Both the position numbers and the translations under genes were made by a program. A stretch of 64,000 nt of DNA from Ditibartonella apihabitans (lineage in GTDB: Bacteria; Pseudomonadota; Alphaproteobacteria; Rhizobiales; Rhizobiaceae). Shown here piece after piece: positions 17,892-28,751 of this stretch. Numbering within the stretch: position 1 is the stretch's first letter; each line of letters begins with the position of its first letter. Where the stretch lies: positions 310,001 to 374,000 of the forward strand of contig NZ_CP015820.1 of the NCBI RefSeq assembly GCF_002007485.1. Reading direction: 5' to 3'. Below the pieces are notes generated by a model. The model did not search any database and was not told where the DNA came from. It was given only the letters and a program-made list of their open reading frames with translations.

Positions 17892-19514
17892 ATGCGTATT
17901 TTGGCAACAGCCACCTCTTATATGAAGACATTACGAGGACTGAAACGTCAGCTCCTGAGCTTTGTGTGTGGAGGAGTTAGCGCTTTTGCGTTAGCGCCGT
18001 TTTATCTCTTTCCTCTGGCTTTTTTTACTTTTCCGGTACTTGTCTTATTGCTTGATAATATCGCTTGTAAGACTTGTCGGAAGCAACGTTTCAAGCTTGC
18101 CTTTTTTACCTCCTTCAGCTTTGCCTTCGGTTATTTTGTTTTTGGTCTTTGGTGGCTTTCGAGCGCTATGCTCATTGACCCCGTAAGCTTCGGCTGGGCT
18201 ATCCCGTTAGCAATATTCGGGCTACCATTTTATCTTGCACTTTATTGGGGATTTGCTGGCGGCGTTGCTATTGTCTTTTGGCGTGAAGGACTGTCACGTA
18301 TATTTGTTTTGGCACTTGCTCTGGGGGTAGCGGAGCTTTTGCGTTCCATTATGTTTACCGGTTTTCCATGGAACGCAATCGGTTACACAATAATGCCGAC
18401 ACCACTTTTTATGCAGTCCGATGCAGTAGTGGGTTTATATGCAATGAACACTCTTGCTGTGCTTCTTTATTCGCTGCCAGCCACTCTGATTGATAAAAGC
18501 GGGCAATGGCTTGCACTTGGCATAGGCCTTGTTCTTTTTTGCACTCACACAGGATTTGGTATTTTCCGCCTCTATAACGCGCCTCCTATAGAAAGTTATG
18601 ACAGGGCCGACCGATGGGTAAGGTTGGTACAACCGTCCATCAAACAGGACGAAAAACTTGATAACGAAGTGCGCTATGCGATGTTTGATGCCCATATGCA
18701 ACTGAGCAAAAAACCGTTGACAGATGGTGCCCATGAACCCGCCTATATTGTATGGCCGGAAACTGCCGTGCCCTATATTCTCGATTATGTTCCTGAAGCA
18801 AAGATGCGTATTGCATCATTGCTTCGGCCGGATCAATGGGCAATTGTCGGGGCGGTACGCAGCACTGGCCGGCCGAATGATGAAAATAATAAATATTTTA
18901 ATACCATATCTGTCATTGATAGTAATGGTGATGTTCTTGCGTCCTCGGACAAGGTGCATCTCGTCCCATTTGGTGAATATTTGCCTTTCCAACAAATATT
19001 CGACCGGATAGGTCTCCACGCTTTGGCGGTAATGGCAGGCGGCTATAGTAATAGCACGATACGAAAAACTGTGACACTGCCTGATGGATTTGTTTATCTG
19101 CCGATGATTTGTTACGAGGTCATATTTCCGAACGGTATGGGATATGAAGGCGATAAACCGCAAGCAATTTTGAATGTTACCAATGATGCATGGTTTGGCG
19201 TTACTCCCGGTCCTTATCAACATTTCGATCAGGCACGTTTACGCGCTGTTGAATTGGGAATTCCTCTTATTCGTGCAGCTAATAACGGCTTATCGGCAGT
19301 CGTTGATCCTTATGGGCGAATCGTCAGATCATTGGACCAGAATGCAGTCGGTGTGATTGATGCGCCAATTCCTGCGGCGATTGTTCCGATATGGAACAAA
19401 GGTCCAAATTTTTTGCACGCTTTTGTAGCCTTTCTTGTTATACTGACATTTAGTATAATGTTCGGTTATGTAAAAAACGGTCGTTCGATTGACAAGTTAG
19501 AACCAATGAGATGA
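17892..19514 (+). CDS. lnt: Apolipoprotein N-acyltransferase
   Basis: Inner-membrane enzyme that adds the third acyl chain to lipoproteins, needed for sorting by Lol. The 540-residue protein has an N-terminal membrane half (about 20-210) and a periplasmic nitrilase-like domain. The Glu-Lys-Cys triad is visible: E290 in VWPETAVPY, K354 in DKVHLVPFGEYLPF, C407 in PMICYEVIFP. A last membrane helix lies near 515-530. A GGGGAG-type ribosome site precedes the ATG. Confidence 0.95.
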   Translation: MRILATATSYMKTLRGLKRQLLSFVCGGVSAFALAPFYLFPLAFFTFPVLVLLLDNIACKTCRKQRFKLAFFTSFSFAFGYFVFGLWWLSSAMLIDPVSFGWAIPLAIFGLPFYLALYWGFAGGVAIVFWREGLSRIFVLALALGVAELLRSIMFTGFPWNAIGYTIMPTPLFMQSDAVVGLYAMNTLAVLLYSLPATLIDKSGQWLALGIGLVLFCTHTGFGIFRLYNAPPIESYDRADRWVRLVQPSIKQDEKLDNEVRYAMFDAHMQLSKKPLTDGAHEPAYIVWPETAVPYILDYVPEAKMRIASLLRPDQWAIVGAVRSTGRPNDENNKYFNTISVIDSNGDVLASSDKVHLVPFGEYLPFQQIFDRIGLHALAVMAGGYSNSTIRKTVTLPDGFVYLPMICYEVIFPNGMGYEGDKPQAILNVTNDAWFGVTPGPYQHFDQARLRAVELGIPLIRAANNGLSAVVDPYGRIVRSLDQNAVGVIDAPIPAAIVPIWNKGPNFLHAFVAFLVILTFSIMFGYVKNGRSIDKLEPMR

Positions 19515-19634
19515 TATGAGGAAGAAATGTGGTCCAGCGGGGGACCGATATTAAAACCCATGAACAACAAATAATCATATAAATCGGTTTGAATTTATGA
19601 AGATGGATCAATATTGACGCGAGAAAGTTGAATT

Positions 19635-20047
19635 ATGGCCTCACTCAAAAAAACACCCGCCCCGACAGACGTATATGTGGGTAGCCGTATAAGATTACGG
19701 CGCAACATGCTTGGGCTCAGTCAGGAAAAGTTGGGCGAGCAATTGGGTATCACCTTCCAGCAAATACAGAAATATGAAAAAGGCACCAACCGCGTTGGTG
19801 CGAGCCGTCTTCAGGCTATTTCCGAAATTCTGGACGTGCCGGTATCCTATTTTTTGAAGAAGCTCCCGGTACCCGTTCGGCAGAAGGGTTTCGCGAAGAC
19901 GACAATAATTTTATGGACTTTTGTTCAAGTAACGAAGGCATTCAACTTCTTCGTGCGTTTACCAATATAAAAGATCCGAAAGTTCGTCGTAAGATTATCG
20001 ATTTGGCAAAGGCATTATCCGAAGACGAAACTCTTAATCAGCTTTAA
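19635..20047 (+). pseudogene. XRE-family HTH regulator, frameshifted in a T run
   Basis: Small Cro/CI-type regulator conserved between lnt and metK in rhizobia. The first 75 residues hold the helix-turn-helix (RIRLRRNMLGLSQEKLGEQL, then GITFQQIQKYEKGTNRVGAS). After VSYF the open frame reads LKKLPVPVRQ and ends at 19970 as a 111-residue protein, but the other frame reads FEEAPGTRSAEGF and continues through FTNIKDPKVRRKIIDLAKAL to a TAA at 20047, typical for this family. The break is a run of six T at 19850-19855 where seven are needed. The 413-base span plus one base gives 137 residues. Either real loss of the C-terminal half or an indel error. Confidence 0.8.
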
Positions 20048-20273
20048 ATGTTTTTGAAAATTGATTTAGGACACGCAGAATCGTTTTTGTTTTTTAATTT
20101 TTATTATTGATTTGTTTGCTGCTTTGTTGTCCTTTAGCGATGGATCAAAGCTTGATCAGACACTGAATGATGTCGGGATATTGTGTGTTGAATGCGTTTA
20201 TCACATTTATTTCGTTCTCTTGACCAAAACAGCATTGACGCAATTCAACAAGCTTGGCAAATAAAGCAACTGT

Positions 20274-20311
20274 CGTTTTTCTTTCCGGAGAGTCCGGCGA
20301 GAAAGTAAACG
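20274..20311 (+). promoter_or_regulatory. Hairpin in the metK leader
   Basis: CCGGA (20285-20289) pairs with TCCGG (20293-20297) around GAG, and the flanks CGTTTTTCTTT and GAGAAAGTAAACG can extend the stem imperfectly. It lies about 25-60 bases before the GTG start of metK. No known SAM riboswitch class is recognised in it; it could be a leader element or chance. Confidence 0.3.
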
Positions 20312-20334
20312 TCGTCTTTCTAGAGGGGTTTCCC

Positions 20335-21600
20335 GTGTCTCATCAGAATTATCTTTTTACCAGCGAATCGGTATCGGAAGGTCATCCCGACAAAGTTTGT
20401 GACCGCATTTCAGATGAAATTGTTGATATGATCTACAAAGAAGCAGCCAAAACGGGTGTGGACCCCTGGTCTGTCCGCGTTGCTTGTGAAACTTTGGCTA
20501 CGACCAACCGCGTTGTTATCGCCGGTGAGGTTCGTGTGCCCGATACACTTTTGAAAAAAGATAAAAATGGCAAACTTGTTCATGACAAAAAAGGAAATCC
20601 GGTTATCAATCCGTCACGTTTCCGTTCGGCTGCCCGTCGCGCCATCCGTGCTATCGGTTATGAACAGGAAGGTTTTCACTGGAAGACAGTGAAGATCGAT
20701 GTTTTGTTGCATTCCCAATCTGCCGATATTGCTCAAGGCGTGGATAATGCTTCCGATCGCCAAGGTGAGGAAGGTGCGGGAGATCAGGGTATCATGTTCG
20801 GTTATGCCTGCCGCGAAACACCGGATTTGATGCCGGCACCAATCTATTATGCCCATAAAATTCTCGAGACTCTTTCGATTGCACGCCATCTTGATGAAGG
20901 CGAAGCAAGCAAGCTTGGACCGGATGCTAAAAGTCAGGTTACAGTTCGTTATGAAAACGATAAACCTGTGGAAGTGGTCTCCATTGTTCTTTCAACCCAG
21001 CACACTGATCCGACATGGGATTCAAAGAAGGTTCGCTCGGTTGTCGAGCCTTACATCCGCCAAGCATTGAGCGATATAAAAATTGCCGATAATTGTAACT
21101 GGTATATCAATCCGACAGGAAAATTCGTTATTGGCGGGCCTGACGGAGATGCCGGCCTTACAGGCCGTAAAATTATTGTCGATACTTATGGCGGCGCTGC
21201 TCCTCATGGTGGTGGTGCATTCTCCGGTAAGGATACCACAAAAGTAGATCGTTCGGCTGCTTATGCAGCCCGCTATCTTGCCAAAAATGTTGTTGCCGCA
21301 GGACTTGCCGATCGCTGCACAATCCAGCTTTCATATGCAATCGGTGTGGCCCAACCTCTTTCGATCTATGTCAATTTGCATGGCACAGGTAAAGTTGATG
21401 AAAGTGCTGTCGAGGCAGCTATTCGACAACTTATGGATTTGTCGCCTTCGGGAATTCGCAAGCATCTCGAACTTAACAAGGCAATTTACGCAAAAACATC
21501 GGCTTATGGGCATTTTGGTCGCAAACCCGGACGCGATGGTTCTTTCTCGTGGGAACGGACAAATCTCGTCAAAGCGCTGAAAGACGCAATCAAGGCGTAA
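20335..21600 (+). CDS. metK: S-adenosylmethionine synthetase
   Basis: Makes S-adenosylmethionine from methionine and ATP. The product begins with [20 protein letters not shown], the family N-terminus, from a GTG at 20335 preceded by AGAGGGG; an open frame reaches back to 20254 but those residues do not fit the family. About 421 residues. Motifs [13 protein letters not shown] (near 125-137) and [19 protein letters not shown] (near 270-290) bind ATP, phosphate and metal. The TAA overlaps the trmB ATG, so the pair is coupled. Confidence 0.96.
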   Translation: MSHQNYLFTSESVSEGHPDKVCDRISDEIVDMIYKEAAKTGVDPWSVRVACETLATTNRVVIAGEVRVPDTLLKKDKNGKLVHDKKGNPVINPSRFRSAARRAIRAIGYEQEGFHWKTVKIDVLLHSQSADIAQGVDNASDRQGEEGAGDQGIMFGYACRETPDLMPAPIYYAHKILETLSIARHLDEGEASKLGPDAKSQVTVRYENDKPVEVVSIVLSTQHTDPTWDSKKVRSVVEPYIRQALSDIKIADNCNWYINPTGKFVIGGPDGDAGLTGRKIIVDTYGGAAPHGGGAFSGKDTTKVDRSAAYAARYLAKNVVAAGLADRCTIQLSYAIGVAQPLSIYVNLHGTGKVDESAVEAAIRQLMDLSPSGIRKHLELNKAIYAKTSAYGHFGRKPGRDGSFSWERTNLVKALKDAIKA

Positions 21601-22319
21601 TGAGTGAACATAAAGAAAGGGCAAGTGAAGCTTTTTTCGGGCGTCGTCGTGGCAAGACATTGCGTGCGGGCCAGACCAGACGCGAAGAAACTTTACTTCC
21701 CCTTCTTAAAGTGGATTTGAACAAGCCTGCACCTGAAAGACTTGCCGACTTATTTGCTAGTTCCGGTGCCACAAAAAACAGTTGCGAAAATATACGCATT
21801 GAAATCGGTTTTGGGGGTGGAGAACATCTTGTTCATGAAATGGACAGATTTCCACAAACAGGCTTTATCGGCATCGAACCATTCATCAATGGAATGGCCA
21901 AAATGCTTGCAGCCTTGGAAGGGCATGAGCAGAGGCTGCAACACATCCGGCTTTATGATGATGATGCGACCAGATTGCTCGACTGGCTACCGGAATCATC
22001 AATTGCCGGAATAGATCTTTTTTATCCTGATCCGTGGCCCAAGAAAAAACATTGGAAGCGCCGCTTTGTGAATATGAAAAATTTGAACCGCTTTGCACGG
22101 GTTTTAAAACCGGGGGCGAAATTCCGGTTTGCTTCGGATATTGATACTTATGTGAATTGGACATTGTTTTATTGCATGCGCCATGCGGATTTTTATTGGA
22201 CAGCCAATGGTTCGAAGGACTGGAAAACGCCTTTTGAAGCTTGGTCTGGAACGCGCTATGAAGAAAAAGCATTGCGGGAGGGGCGCACGCCCGCTTATCT
22301 CACATTTGTCAGAAAATAG
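21600..22319 (+). CDS. trmB: tRNA (guanine-N7-)-methyltransferase
   Basis: SAM-dependent enzyme that makes m7G46 in tRNA. The 239-residue protein has the methyltransferase motif [11 protein letters not shown] (near 65-75), [13 protein letters not shown], and the family signature [17 protein letters not shown] (near 140-156). The ATG at 21600 shares one base with the metK stop. The longer frame from 21549 would overlap metK by 52 bases and is rejected. Next to metK, its methyl donor supplier, as is common in rhizobia. Confidence 0.95.
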   Translation: MSEHKERASEAFFGRRRGKTLRAGQTRREETLLPLLKVDLNKPAPERLADLFASSGATKNSCENIRIEIGFGGGEHLVHEMDRFPQTGFIGIEPFINGMAKMLAALEGHEQRLQHIRLYDDDATRLLDWLPESSIAGIDLFYPDPWPKKKHWKRRFVNMKNLNRFARVLKPGAKFRFASDIDTYVNWTLFYCMRHADFYWTANGSKDWKTPFEAWSGTRYEEKALREGRTPAYLTFVRK

Positions 22320-22444
22320 CAGTCACTGTAGCGGATTGTTATCGGACAAGTTTTTCCGGAATTGTTTTGACATGCCGTAATGTTGTACTTGAAAAAAACA
22401 ATTATCGAGTGTATAGTATAGAAAATTCTTGATCATTTGATGAA

Positions 22445-22473
22445 GAGTGGGTTTTCCGAGCCCGCTCTTTTTT
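22445..22473 (+). terminator. Terminator between trmB and rimP
   Basis: GAGTGGG (22445-22451) pairs with the CCCGCTC at 22461-22467 (one G-T pair), followed by six T. It separates metK-trmB from the rimP-nusA operon and leaves little room (about 40 bases) before rimP, so it could also act as a leader attenuator. Confidence 0.75.
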
Positions 22474-22513
22474 GTTACCAAAATGATCTGTTTGATATTT
22501 GGAATAGATAGGC

Positions 22514-23206
22514 ATGAGCGAGAGCGGACAGGCAGTTGATTTGGATGAACCGCGCCTTTTTGAAGAAAAAGGCGTTGAGGCACGAGTGGTTGCAATTGTT
22601 GCACCAGTGCTAAAACCTCTTGGCTACCGGATTGTCAGAGTGCGGTTGTCAGGTCTCAACGGCCTTACTTTGCAAATCATGGCCGAGCGGGGTGATGGTA
22701 CAATGACCATCAAGGATTGTGAGGAGGTGAGCAGCATTGTCTCACCTATTCTGGATGTGGAAGACATCATCGAACGGAAATATCATCTTGAAATTTCTTC
22801 GCCCGGAATTGACCGTCCCTTGGTCAGAAAATCCGATTTTTCACGTTGGCAAGGCCATATCGCAAAAATCGAAACGTCGATAATGATTGATGGGCGAAAG
22901 AAATTTCGCGGGACAATTAGCGATGTTAATGACGATGGATTTGTTCTCAATACCGACAAGGCAGCTTATGGCGAAGCTTTGGCTGTGCAACTTCCGTTTA
23001 CCGATATTGCCGATGCGCATCTGGTTTTGACCGACGATCTGATCCGTGATGCGCTGGCAAAAGACAAGGCATTGCGCCAGCAACTCATTCCCGATGATGA
23101 CCTTGGGTCCGATAACGATTCTGAAAAAGCGGATAATTCGGGCAAGACACAAAAGAATTTGAAGGGCGGGGACAGTCGAAAAAAGTCCAAGCCGGAAAAG
23201 AAATAA
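22514..23206 (+). CDS. rimP: Ribosome maturation factor RimP
   Basis: Helps assemble the 30S subunit, early in S12 and S19 region folding. The 230-residue protein has the N-terminal alpha/beta domain with [14 protein letters not shown] (near 70-85) and the signature [12 protein letters not shown] (near 95-106), then the SH3-like domain. The last 40 residues form a lysine- and aspartate-rich tail with no fold prediction. First gene of the rimP-nusA-ylxR-infB operon. A small TGCCG/CGGCA hairpin lies just before the nusA ribosome site. Confidence 0.94.
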   Translation: MSESGQAVDLDEPRLFEEKGVEARVVAIVAPVLKPLGYRIVRVRLSGLNGLTLQIMAERGDGTMTIKDCEEVSSIVSPILDVEDIIERKYHLEISSPGIDRPLVRKSDFSRWQGHIAKIETSIMIDGRKKFRGTISDVNDDGFVLNTDKAAYGEALAVQLPFTDIADAHLVLTDDLIRDALAKDKALRQQLIPDDDLGSDNDSEKADNSGKTQKNLKGGDSRKKSKPEKK

Positions 23207-23248
23207 TTTAATCGATGCCGTGAAGCGGCACTAAAAAGGAGAGAATCA

Positions 23249-24880
23249 ATGGCTATAAGCGCTAATAGGCTTGAACTTCTGCAAATTGCAGATGCCGTAG
23301 CCCGCGAAAAGTCGATTGACCGTGAAATCGTTATTTCTGCCATGGCTGACGCCATCCAGAAGGCTGCCCGGTCACGCTATGGTCAGGAAACCAATATCCG
23401 CGCAGATATCAATTCCAAAACCGGCGAAATCAAGTTGCAGCGTTTGCTGGAAGTTGTCGACACGGTTGACGATTATGCAACACAGATTTCTCTGGAAGAT
23501 GCAAAAAAACGCAAACCCGATGCAGAGATTGGCGATTTCTTGTCGGATCCGCTACCGCCAATGGAATTCGGGCGCATTGCTGCCCAGTCGGCCAAGCAGG
23601 TCATCGTCCAGAAAGTGCGCGAGGCCGAGCGCGATCACCAATATGAAGAATATAAAGACAAGGTTGGTGAAATTGTTTCCGGCACAGTCAAACGTGTAGA
23701 ATATGGCAATGTCATTGTCGATCTTGGACATGGCGAAGCAATTGTCCGTCGAGACGAACTCATTCCGCGCGAGTCGTTCCGCTATGGCGATCGTATTCGC
23801 GCCTATGTCTATGATGTCCGGCGCGAACAACGTGGGCCGCAAATTTTTCTTTCGCGTACCCATCCGCAATTTATGGCCAAACTTTTCACCATGGAAGTTC
23901 CGGAAATTTATGACGGTATTATTGAAATCAAGTCGGTTGCCCGCGATCCCGGTTCACGTGCTAAGATTGCTGTCGTCTCGCGCGATGGCTCGATTGATCC
24001 GGTTGGCGCCTGCGTTGGTATGCGTGGTAGCCGCGTTCAGGCTGTTGTCAACGAGCTGCAGGGTGAGAAGATCGATATTATTCCCTGGTCTCCTGATGCG
24101 GCAACATTTATCGTCAACGCATTGCAGCCGGCCGAAGTCGCCAAAGTGGTTCTTGATGAAGATGCAGAGCGTATCGAAGTTGTTGTGCCTGATGACCAGC
24201 TTAGCCTTGCAATCGGACGGCGTGGTCAAAATGTCCGTCTTGCTTCGCAACTCACTGGCTGGGATATTGATATCCTCACTGAACAGGAAGAATCCGAAAA
24301 TCGGCAGAAAGAGTTTGCTAAACGCAGCAAATTGTTCATGGAAGCTCTGGATGTTGACGAGATGGTTGCACAAGTTCTTGCTTCCGAAGGTTTTGCTTCA
24401 ATCGAAGAAATTGCCTATGTCGATCCGGACGAAATCAGCTCAATTGAAGGCTTTGATGAAGAAACCGCTTCCGAAATCCAGCAGCGTGCAAAGGATTATA
24501 TCGACAAGCAGGAAGCCGAACTCGACAAGAAACGTAAAAAACTCGGTGTTTCCGATGAATTGCGTGAATTGCCGGGAATGACAACCGCGATGATGGTTGC
24601 CGTCGGTGAGGATGGTGTCAAGACAATTGAAGACTTCGCCGGTTATGCGGTTGATGATCTTGCCGGTTGGCGCGAACGCAAGGATGGCGAAACACAGAAT
24701 TTTGCCGGCGTTTTTACGCCGTTCGACATAAGCCGTGCCGATGCCGAGGCTATGGTTGTTGCTGCCCGCCTGAAAGCTGGCTGGATAACTGAAGAAGATC
24801 TTCATAACCAAGATCAGGAACAGACAGAAGAACAGGCAGATGCTGATAAAACTGCTGAAACAGAAACGCCGGCTGAATAG
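23249..24880 (+). CDS. nusA: Transcription termination/antitermination protein NusA
   Basis: Binds RNA polymerase and nascent RNA and controls pausing, termination and antitermination. The 543-residue protein shows an N-terminal polymerase-binding domain (1-130), an S1 domain (about 135-200), two KH domains (around GACVGMRGSRVQAVVNEL and LAIGRRGQNVRLASQLTGW), and C-terminal helix-hairpin-helix acidic repeats (about 365-500). A glutamate- and threonine-rich tail ends the protein. An AAGGAGAG ribosome site precedes the ATG. Confidence 0.97.
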   Translation: MAISANRLELLQIADAVAREKSIDREIVISAMADAIQKAARSRYGQETNIRADINSKTGEIKLQRLLEVVDTVDDYATQISLEDAKKRKPDAEIGDFLSDPLPPMEFGRIAAQSAKQVIVQKVREAERDHQYEEYKDKVGEIVSGTVKRVEYGNVIVDLGHGEAIVRRDELIPRESFRYGDRIRAYVYDVRREQRGPQIFLSRTHPQFMAKLFTMEVPEIYDGIIEIKSVARDPGSRAKIAVVSRDGSIDPVGACVGMRGSRVQAVVNELQGEKIDIIPWSPDAATFIVNALQPAEVAKVVLDEDAERIEVVVPDDQLSLAIGRRGQNVRLASQLTGWDIDILTEQEESENRQKEFAKRSKLFMEALDVDEMVAQVLASEGFASIEEIAYVDPDEISSIEGFDEETASEIQQRAKDYIDKQEAELDKKRKKLGVSDELRELPGMTTAMMVAVGEDGVKTIEDFAGYAVDDLAGWRERKDGETQNFAGVFTPFDISRADAEAMVVAARLKAGWITEEDLHNQDQEQTEEQADADKTAETETPAE

Positions 24881-24897
24881 GAAAGACGGGCTGATTG

Positions 24898-25488
24898 ATG
24901 AATGACCGTACATGTATCCTGACAAGAAAAAGTGGTGATGCCAACGAGCTTATCCGCTTTGTTGCCGGACCGGACGGTCATCTTGTGCCCGATATAAAAG
25001 CCAATTTGCCGGGGCGGGGAGCATGGATTTCCGCCTCCCGATCTGTTCTTGAAGACGCAATCAGGCGCAAGGCTTTTACACATAGCCTGAAGACTGATAT
25101 TATCGTAGATCAGGGGCTTGTCGAACTTGTAGACAGACTGCTGGTCAAGGCGGCACTCGGTCGTCTTGCTTTGGCTCGAAAGGCCGGTGCAGTTGTAACC
25201 GGTGCGACAAAGGTCGAACAGGCAATACGTTCGGGTGAAGCATGTCTTGTTTTACACTCGAAAGAAGCGGCTTTTGATGGTAAACGCAAGATCGAACAGG
25301 CAATCTACTCGGTCAGACGACCGGATAAGCCAGACATTCCGGTTGTAACTTTATTCAACAGTGATGAAATGGGTGTGGCTTTTGGTGATAATCCTGTGGT
25401 ACATGCTGCATTATTGAATTCGAAGCTTGCACAGGGATTCATGAAAACGGTGCAAAAACTTGTCGCCTACCGCGATGGTAAGCACTAG
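24898..25488 (+). CDS. ylxR: YlxR/DUF448 RNA-binding protein fused to L7Ae-like domain
   Basis: Conserved small RNA-binding protein of unknown exact role between nusA and infB. From the ATG at 24898 it has 196 residues: an N-terminal DUF448 fold (about 1-80; RTCILTRKSG, PGRGAWISASR) and a C-terminal L7Ae-like domain (about 95-190; ALGRLALARKAGAVVTGATKVE). This two-domain form is usual in alphaproteobacteria. A TTG three bases upstream is an alternative start. Confidence 0.9.
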   Translation: MNDRTCILTRKSGDANELIRFVAGPDGHLVPDIKANLPGRGAWISASRSVLEDAIRRKAFTHSLKTDIIVDQGLVELVDRLLVKAALGRLALARKAGAVVTGATKVEQAIRSGEACLVLHSKEAAFDGKRKIEQAIYSVRRPDKPDIPVVTLFNSDEMGVAFGDNPVVHAALLNSKLAQGFMKTVQKLVAYRDGKH

Positions 25489-25527
25489 GCCGGAAAAGAA
25501 GACGGTAGAAGCCGTGAAGGAAACGGA

Positions 25528-28161
25528 ATGACGGAAAACAATAACGACAAGAAAACAGCCAAGAAAACGCTGACCTTAAAACGCCCCGGGGTTGAAACCA
25601 GCACAGTCAAGCAAAATTTCAGCCATGGTCGCACAAAGGCGGTCGTTGTCGAAACGAAACGGCGAAAAATCACCCGTCCGGACGAAAAGGTGGAAGTCAA
25701 GCACGTTGTGACCAAGCCACGCGTTGCCCAGACAACAAAACCGCGTACTGAAACACCGCCGAAAGTTTCTGTTCACCACCCCCATAGCAACCTTTCATCG
25801 GCTGAAATGGAAGCACGTATGCGGGCTCTTGAGGAAGCACGGCTTCACGCTGAAGAAGAACATCAACGCGAAGAAGAAGAACATAAACGCGCTGCAGAAG
25901 AAGCGAAGCGTCGTCAGGTGGAAGAAGCCAAACGCGCCAAAGAGCGCGAAGAGCTTTTACGCAAACAGGCTGAAGAAGACGCCAAAGCCCGTGCTGCCCA
26001 CGAGGTTGAAAAGTCTGGAGGACACAAGCCTGAAGTTAAAAAGCACGAAGTTCATAAGGTCAAAGAAGGTTACCGTCCAAAGACCGATAAACAGGCAGCC
26101 AATCGCCCGATTGAAATTGATATTGCTCCCGTTACCAAACAACGCGCAGCCTCTCCTGTCACAAAACGCAATATTGTTGATGATGACGAGGATGATCGTC
26201 GTTCGCGCCGTGGCGGTGGTAATAAATCCGAAGTACGTGCTCCCAAAGCAGTAAAAGGCGGTGATGAACGTCGCCGCAGCAAACTGACATTGAATAGTGC
26301 ACTTGACGAGGAAGGCAATTCGCGCGGCCGGTCAATGGCTGCCATGCGTCGGCGTCAGGAAAAATTCAAACGCTCGCAAATTCAGGAACCGCGTGAAAAG
26401 ATTTCTCGCGAGGTGACAATTCCTGAAACCATTACTATTCAGGAACTTGCCCAACGTATGACCGAACGGTCTGTCGACGTCATCAAATATCTGATGAAAC
26501 AGGGTCAGATGTTGAAGCCCGGTGATGTCATTGATGCCGATATGGCGCAATTGATTGCCGAAGAATTCGGCCATACGGTAAAACGCGTTGCAGAATCGGA
26601 TGTTGAAGAAGGTCTCTTCAATGTTCCGGATGATCCGGCAAAACTGAAACCGCGTCCACCGGTCGTCACAATTATGGGCCACGTTGACCACGGCAAGACA
26701 TCGCTTCTTGATGCCATACGCCATGCCAATGTTGTTGCCGGTGAAGCGGGTGGTATCACCCAGCATATCGGTGCTTATCAGGTGGAACAAAAGGGACAGA
26801 AGATAACCTTTATCGATACACCGGGACATGCGGCCTTTACAGCCATGCGTGCCCGTGGTGCGCAGGTAACCGATATTGCGGTTCTGGTGGTTGCAGCCGA
26901 CGATAGTGTCATGCCGCAAACGATTGAATCCATTCACCATGCAAAAGCTGCCGGTGTGCCGATTATTGTTGCCATCAACAAGATTGATAAACCGGCTGCC
27001 GACCCGCAAAAGGTTAGAACCGAACTCTTGCAACATGAAGTATTTGTCGAAAGCATGGGTGGTGATACGCTGGAAGTCGAGGTTTCGGCAAAAACCGGCA
27101 AGAATATCGACAAGCTTCTTGAAGCAATTCTGCTGCAGGCGGAAATTCTCGACTTGAAAGCCGATCCTGATCGTACCGCCGAAGGTGTTGTTATCGAAGC
27201 GCAGCTTGATCGCGGTCGCGGTGCTGTTGCAACGGTACTTATCCAGAAGGGTACATTGCATCCTTCCGATATTATCGTTGCCGGTAACGAATGGGGTCGA
27301 GTTCGGGCCCTTATCAATGATCGTGGCGCCCATATCAAAGCTGCAACCCCGTCAATGCCGGTTGAAGTTCTCGGTATGCAAGGCACTCCGCAGGCCGGTG
27401 ACCGTTTTGCAGTCGTGGCCAATGAAGCACAGGCTCGCGAGATTGCCGAATATCGTCAACGTCTTGCCCGTGAGAAGGCGGTTGCGCGGCAGGCAGGCTC
27501 GCGTGGTTCTCTTGAACAGATGATGAACCGGATGCAGACAAGCGGCATGAAAGAATTTCCGCTGGTCATCAAAGGGGATGTTCAGGGCTCTGTCGAAGCC
27601 ATTACCTCAGCGCTTGAAAAACTCGGCAATGACGAAGTACGCGCCCATATTGTCCATGCCGCTCCCGGTGGTATTACGGAAAGCGATGTATCATTGGCTG
27701 CAGCATCCAATGCCGCCATTATCGGCTTCAATGTTCGTGCCAATAGTCAGGCACGTGATGCAGCCGAAGCCCAAGGCATAGAAATTCGTTACTACAATAT
27801 CATTTATGATCTTGTTGACGATGTGAAGGCAGCAATGTCGGGCATGTTGACGCCGGAACGCCGCGAAACTTTCCTTGGCAATGCCGAGATTATCGAAGTC
27901 TTCCACATTTCCAAGGTCGGAAAGGTGGCAGGTTGCCGTGTTACAGAAGGCAAGATGGAGCGCGGCGAGGGTGTACGCCTTATCCGTGATCATGTTGTTG
28001 TCCATGAAGGCAAGCTCAAGACTTTGAAACGCTTCAAAGACGAGGTTGCCGAAGTTCCTGCCGGTCAGGAATGCGGTATGGCCTTCGAGAATTATGATGA
28101 TATTCGCGTTGGAGATATTATCGAAGCGTTCCGCGTTGAAACCATTAAACGCTCGCTCTAA
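25528..28161 (+). CDS. infB: Translation initiation factor IF-2
   Basis: GTPase that brings initiator tRNA to the 30S subunit and promotes subunit joining. The 877-residue protein has a long, charged, Glu/Lys/Arg-rich N-terminal region (1-290), including a predicted coiled coil with repeats such as [14 protein letters not shown], then the GTPase core with G1 GHVDHGKTS (near 385-393), G3 DTPGHAAF and G4 NKID, then domains II-IV. The length is normal for rhizobial IF-2. It is followed by rbfA. Confidence 0.98.
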   Translation: MTENNNDKKTAKKTLTLKRPGVETSTVKQNFSHGRTKAVVVETKRRKITRPDEKVEVKHVVTKPRVAQTTKPRTETPPKVSVHHPHSNLSSAEMEARMRALEEARLHAEEEHQREEEEHKRAAEEAKRRQVEEAKRAKEREELLRKQAEEDAKARAAHEVEKSGGHKPEVKKHEVHKVKEGYRPKTDKQAANRPIEIDIAPVTKQRAASPVTKRNIVDDDEDDRRSRRGGGNKSEVRAPKAVKGGDERRRSKLTLNSALDEEGNSRGRSMAAMRRRQEKFKRSQIQEPREKISREVTIPETITIQELAQRMTERSVDVIKYLMKQGQMLKPGDVIDADMAQLIAEEFGHTVKRVAESDVEEGLFNVPDDPAKLKPRPPVVTIMGHVDHGKTSLLDAIRHANVVAGEAGGITQHIGAYQVEQKGQKITFIDTPGHAAFTAMRARGAQVTDIAVLVVAADDSVMPQTIESIHHAKAAGVPIIVAINKIDKPAADPQKVRTELLQHEVFVESMGGDTLEVEVSAKTGKNIDKLLEAILLQAEILDLKADPDRTAEGVVIEAQLDRGRGAVATVLIQKGTLHPSDIIVAGNEWGRVRALINDRGAHIKAATPSMPVEVLGMQGTPQAGDRFAVVANEAQAREIAEYRQRLAREKAVARQAGSRGSLEQMMNRMQTSGMKEFPLVIKGDVQGSVEAITSALEKLGNDEVRAHIVHAAPGGITESDVSLAAASNAAIIGFNVRANSQARDAAEAQGIEIRYYNIIYDLVDDVKAAMSGMLTPERRETFLGNAEIIEVFHISKVGKVAGCRVTEGKMERGEGVRLIRDHVVVHEGKLKTLKRFKDEVAEVPAGQECGMAFENYDDIRVGDIIEAFRVETIKRSL

Positions 28162-28346
28162 TTCAATACATGTTTGGCCATATTATTGAATGATATGGCC
28201 AAACGAAAAATCCCGTCTGATGAACGAAAGTCGCGCCGGTTTTCAAGCGGTGGTTGACCGCTTTATTCTGTTGCGAATTGATCGTTTTGAAAGATTTCGG
28301 GATATTGATCGACAAATATGTGCCTGAAAAATCAAAGGTAATGGTT

Positions 28347-28745
28347 ATGAAACATGCTGGTCCATCCCAAAGGCAATTGCGTGTCGGTGAACAAGTTCGC
28401 CATGCTCTTGCTTCCATATTCCAGCGGGGAGTTATTCTGGATCCGGTGCTTGATGGTGTGGTGCTCAGTGCAACCGAGGTGAGAATGTCGCCGGATTTAC
28501 GCGTTGCAACCTGTTTTGTTGCGCCACTTGCCGATGCAGATCCGGAAGAGGTGGTAAAAGCGCTCAATCATCATGCAAGATTTATTCGTGGCGAGTTGGG
28601 GCCCGAGTTGCGGCAATTGAGATATATGCCGGAATTCCGTTTCAAGGTGGATACGAGTTTTGACAATTTTGCAAAAATCGATGCCTTGTTGCACTCGCCG
28701 GAAGTGGCCCGCGATCTTCATCACGATGACGAGGAAAAGGAATAG
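28347..28745 (+). CDS. rbfA: Ribosome-binding factor A
   Basis: Cold-shock and 30S maturation factor that binds the 16S rRNA 5' region. From the ATG at 28347 the protein starts [21 protein letters not shown], as in rhizobial RbfA, with 132 residues. The open frame extends to 28254, but that part does not match the family; an ATG at 28341 is also possible. Key segment [16 protein letters not shown] is present and the KH-type fold ends near [16 protein letters not shown]. It ends 6 bases before truB. Confidence 0.93.
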   Translation: MKHAGPSQRQLRVGEQVRHALASIFQRGVILDPVLDGVVLSATEVRMSPDLRVATCFVAPLADADPEEVVKALNHHARFIRGELGPELRQLRYMPEFRFKVDTSFDNFAKIDALLHSPEVARDLHHDDEEKE

Positions 28746-28751
28746 AATTTT

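Noticed and set aside
26332..27333. 333-codon minus-strand frame inside infB
   Set aside because: It lies wholly antisense to the clearly real IF-2 gene and has no family motif; a codon-bias shadow.
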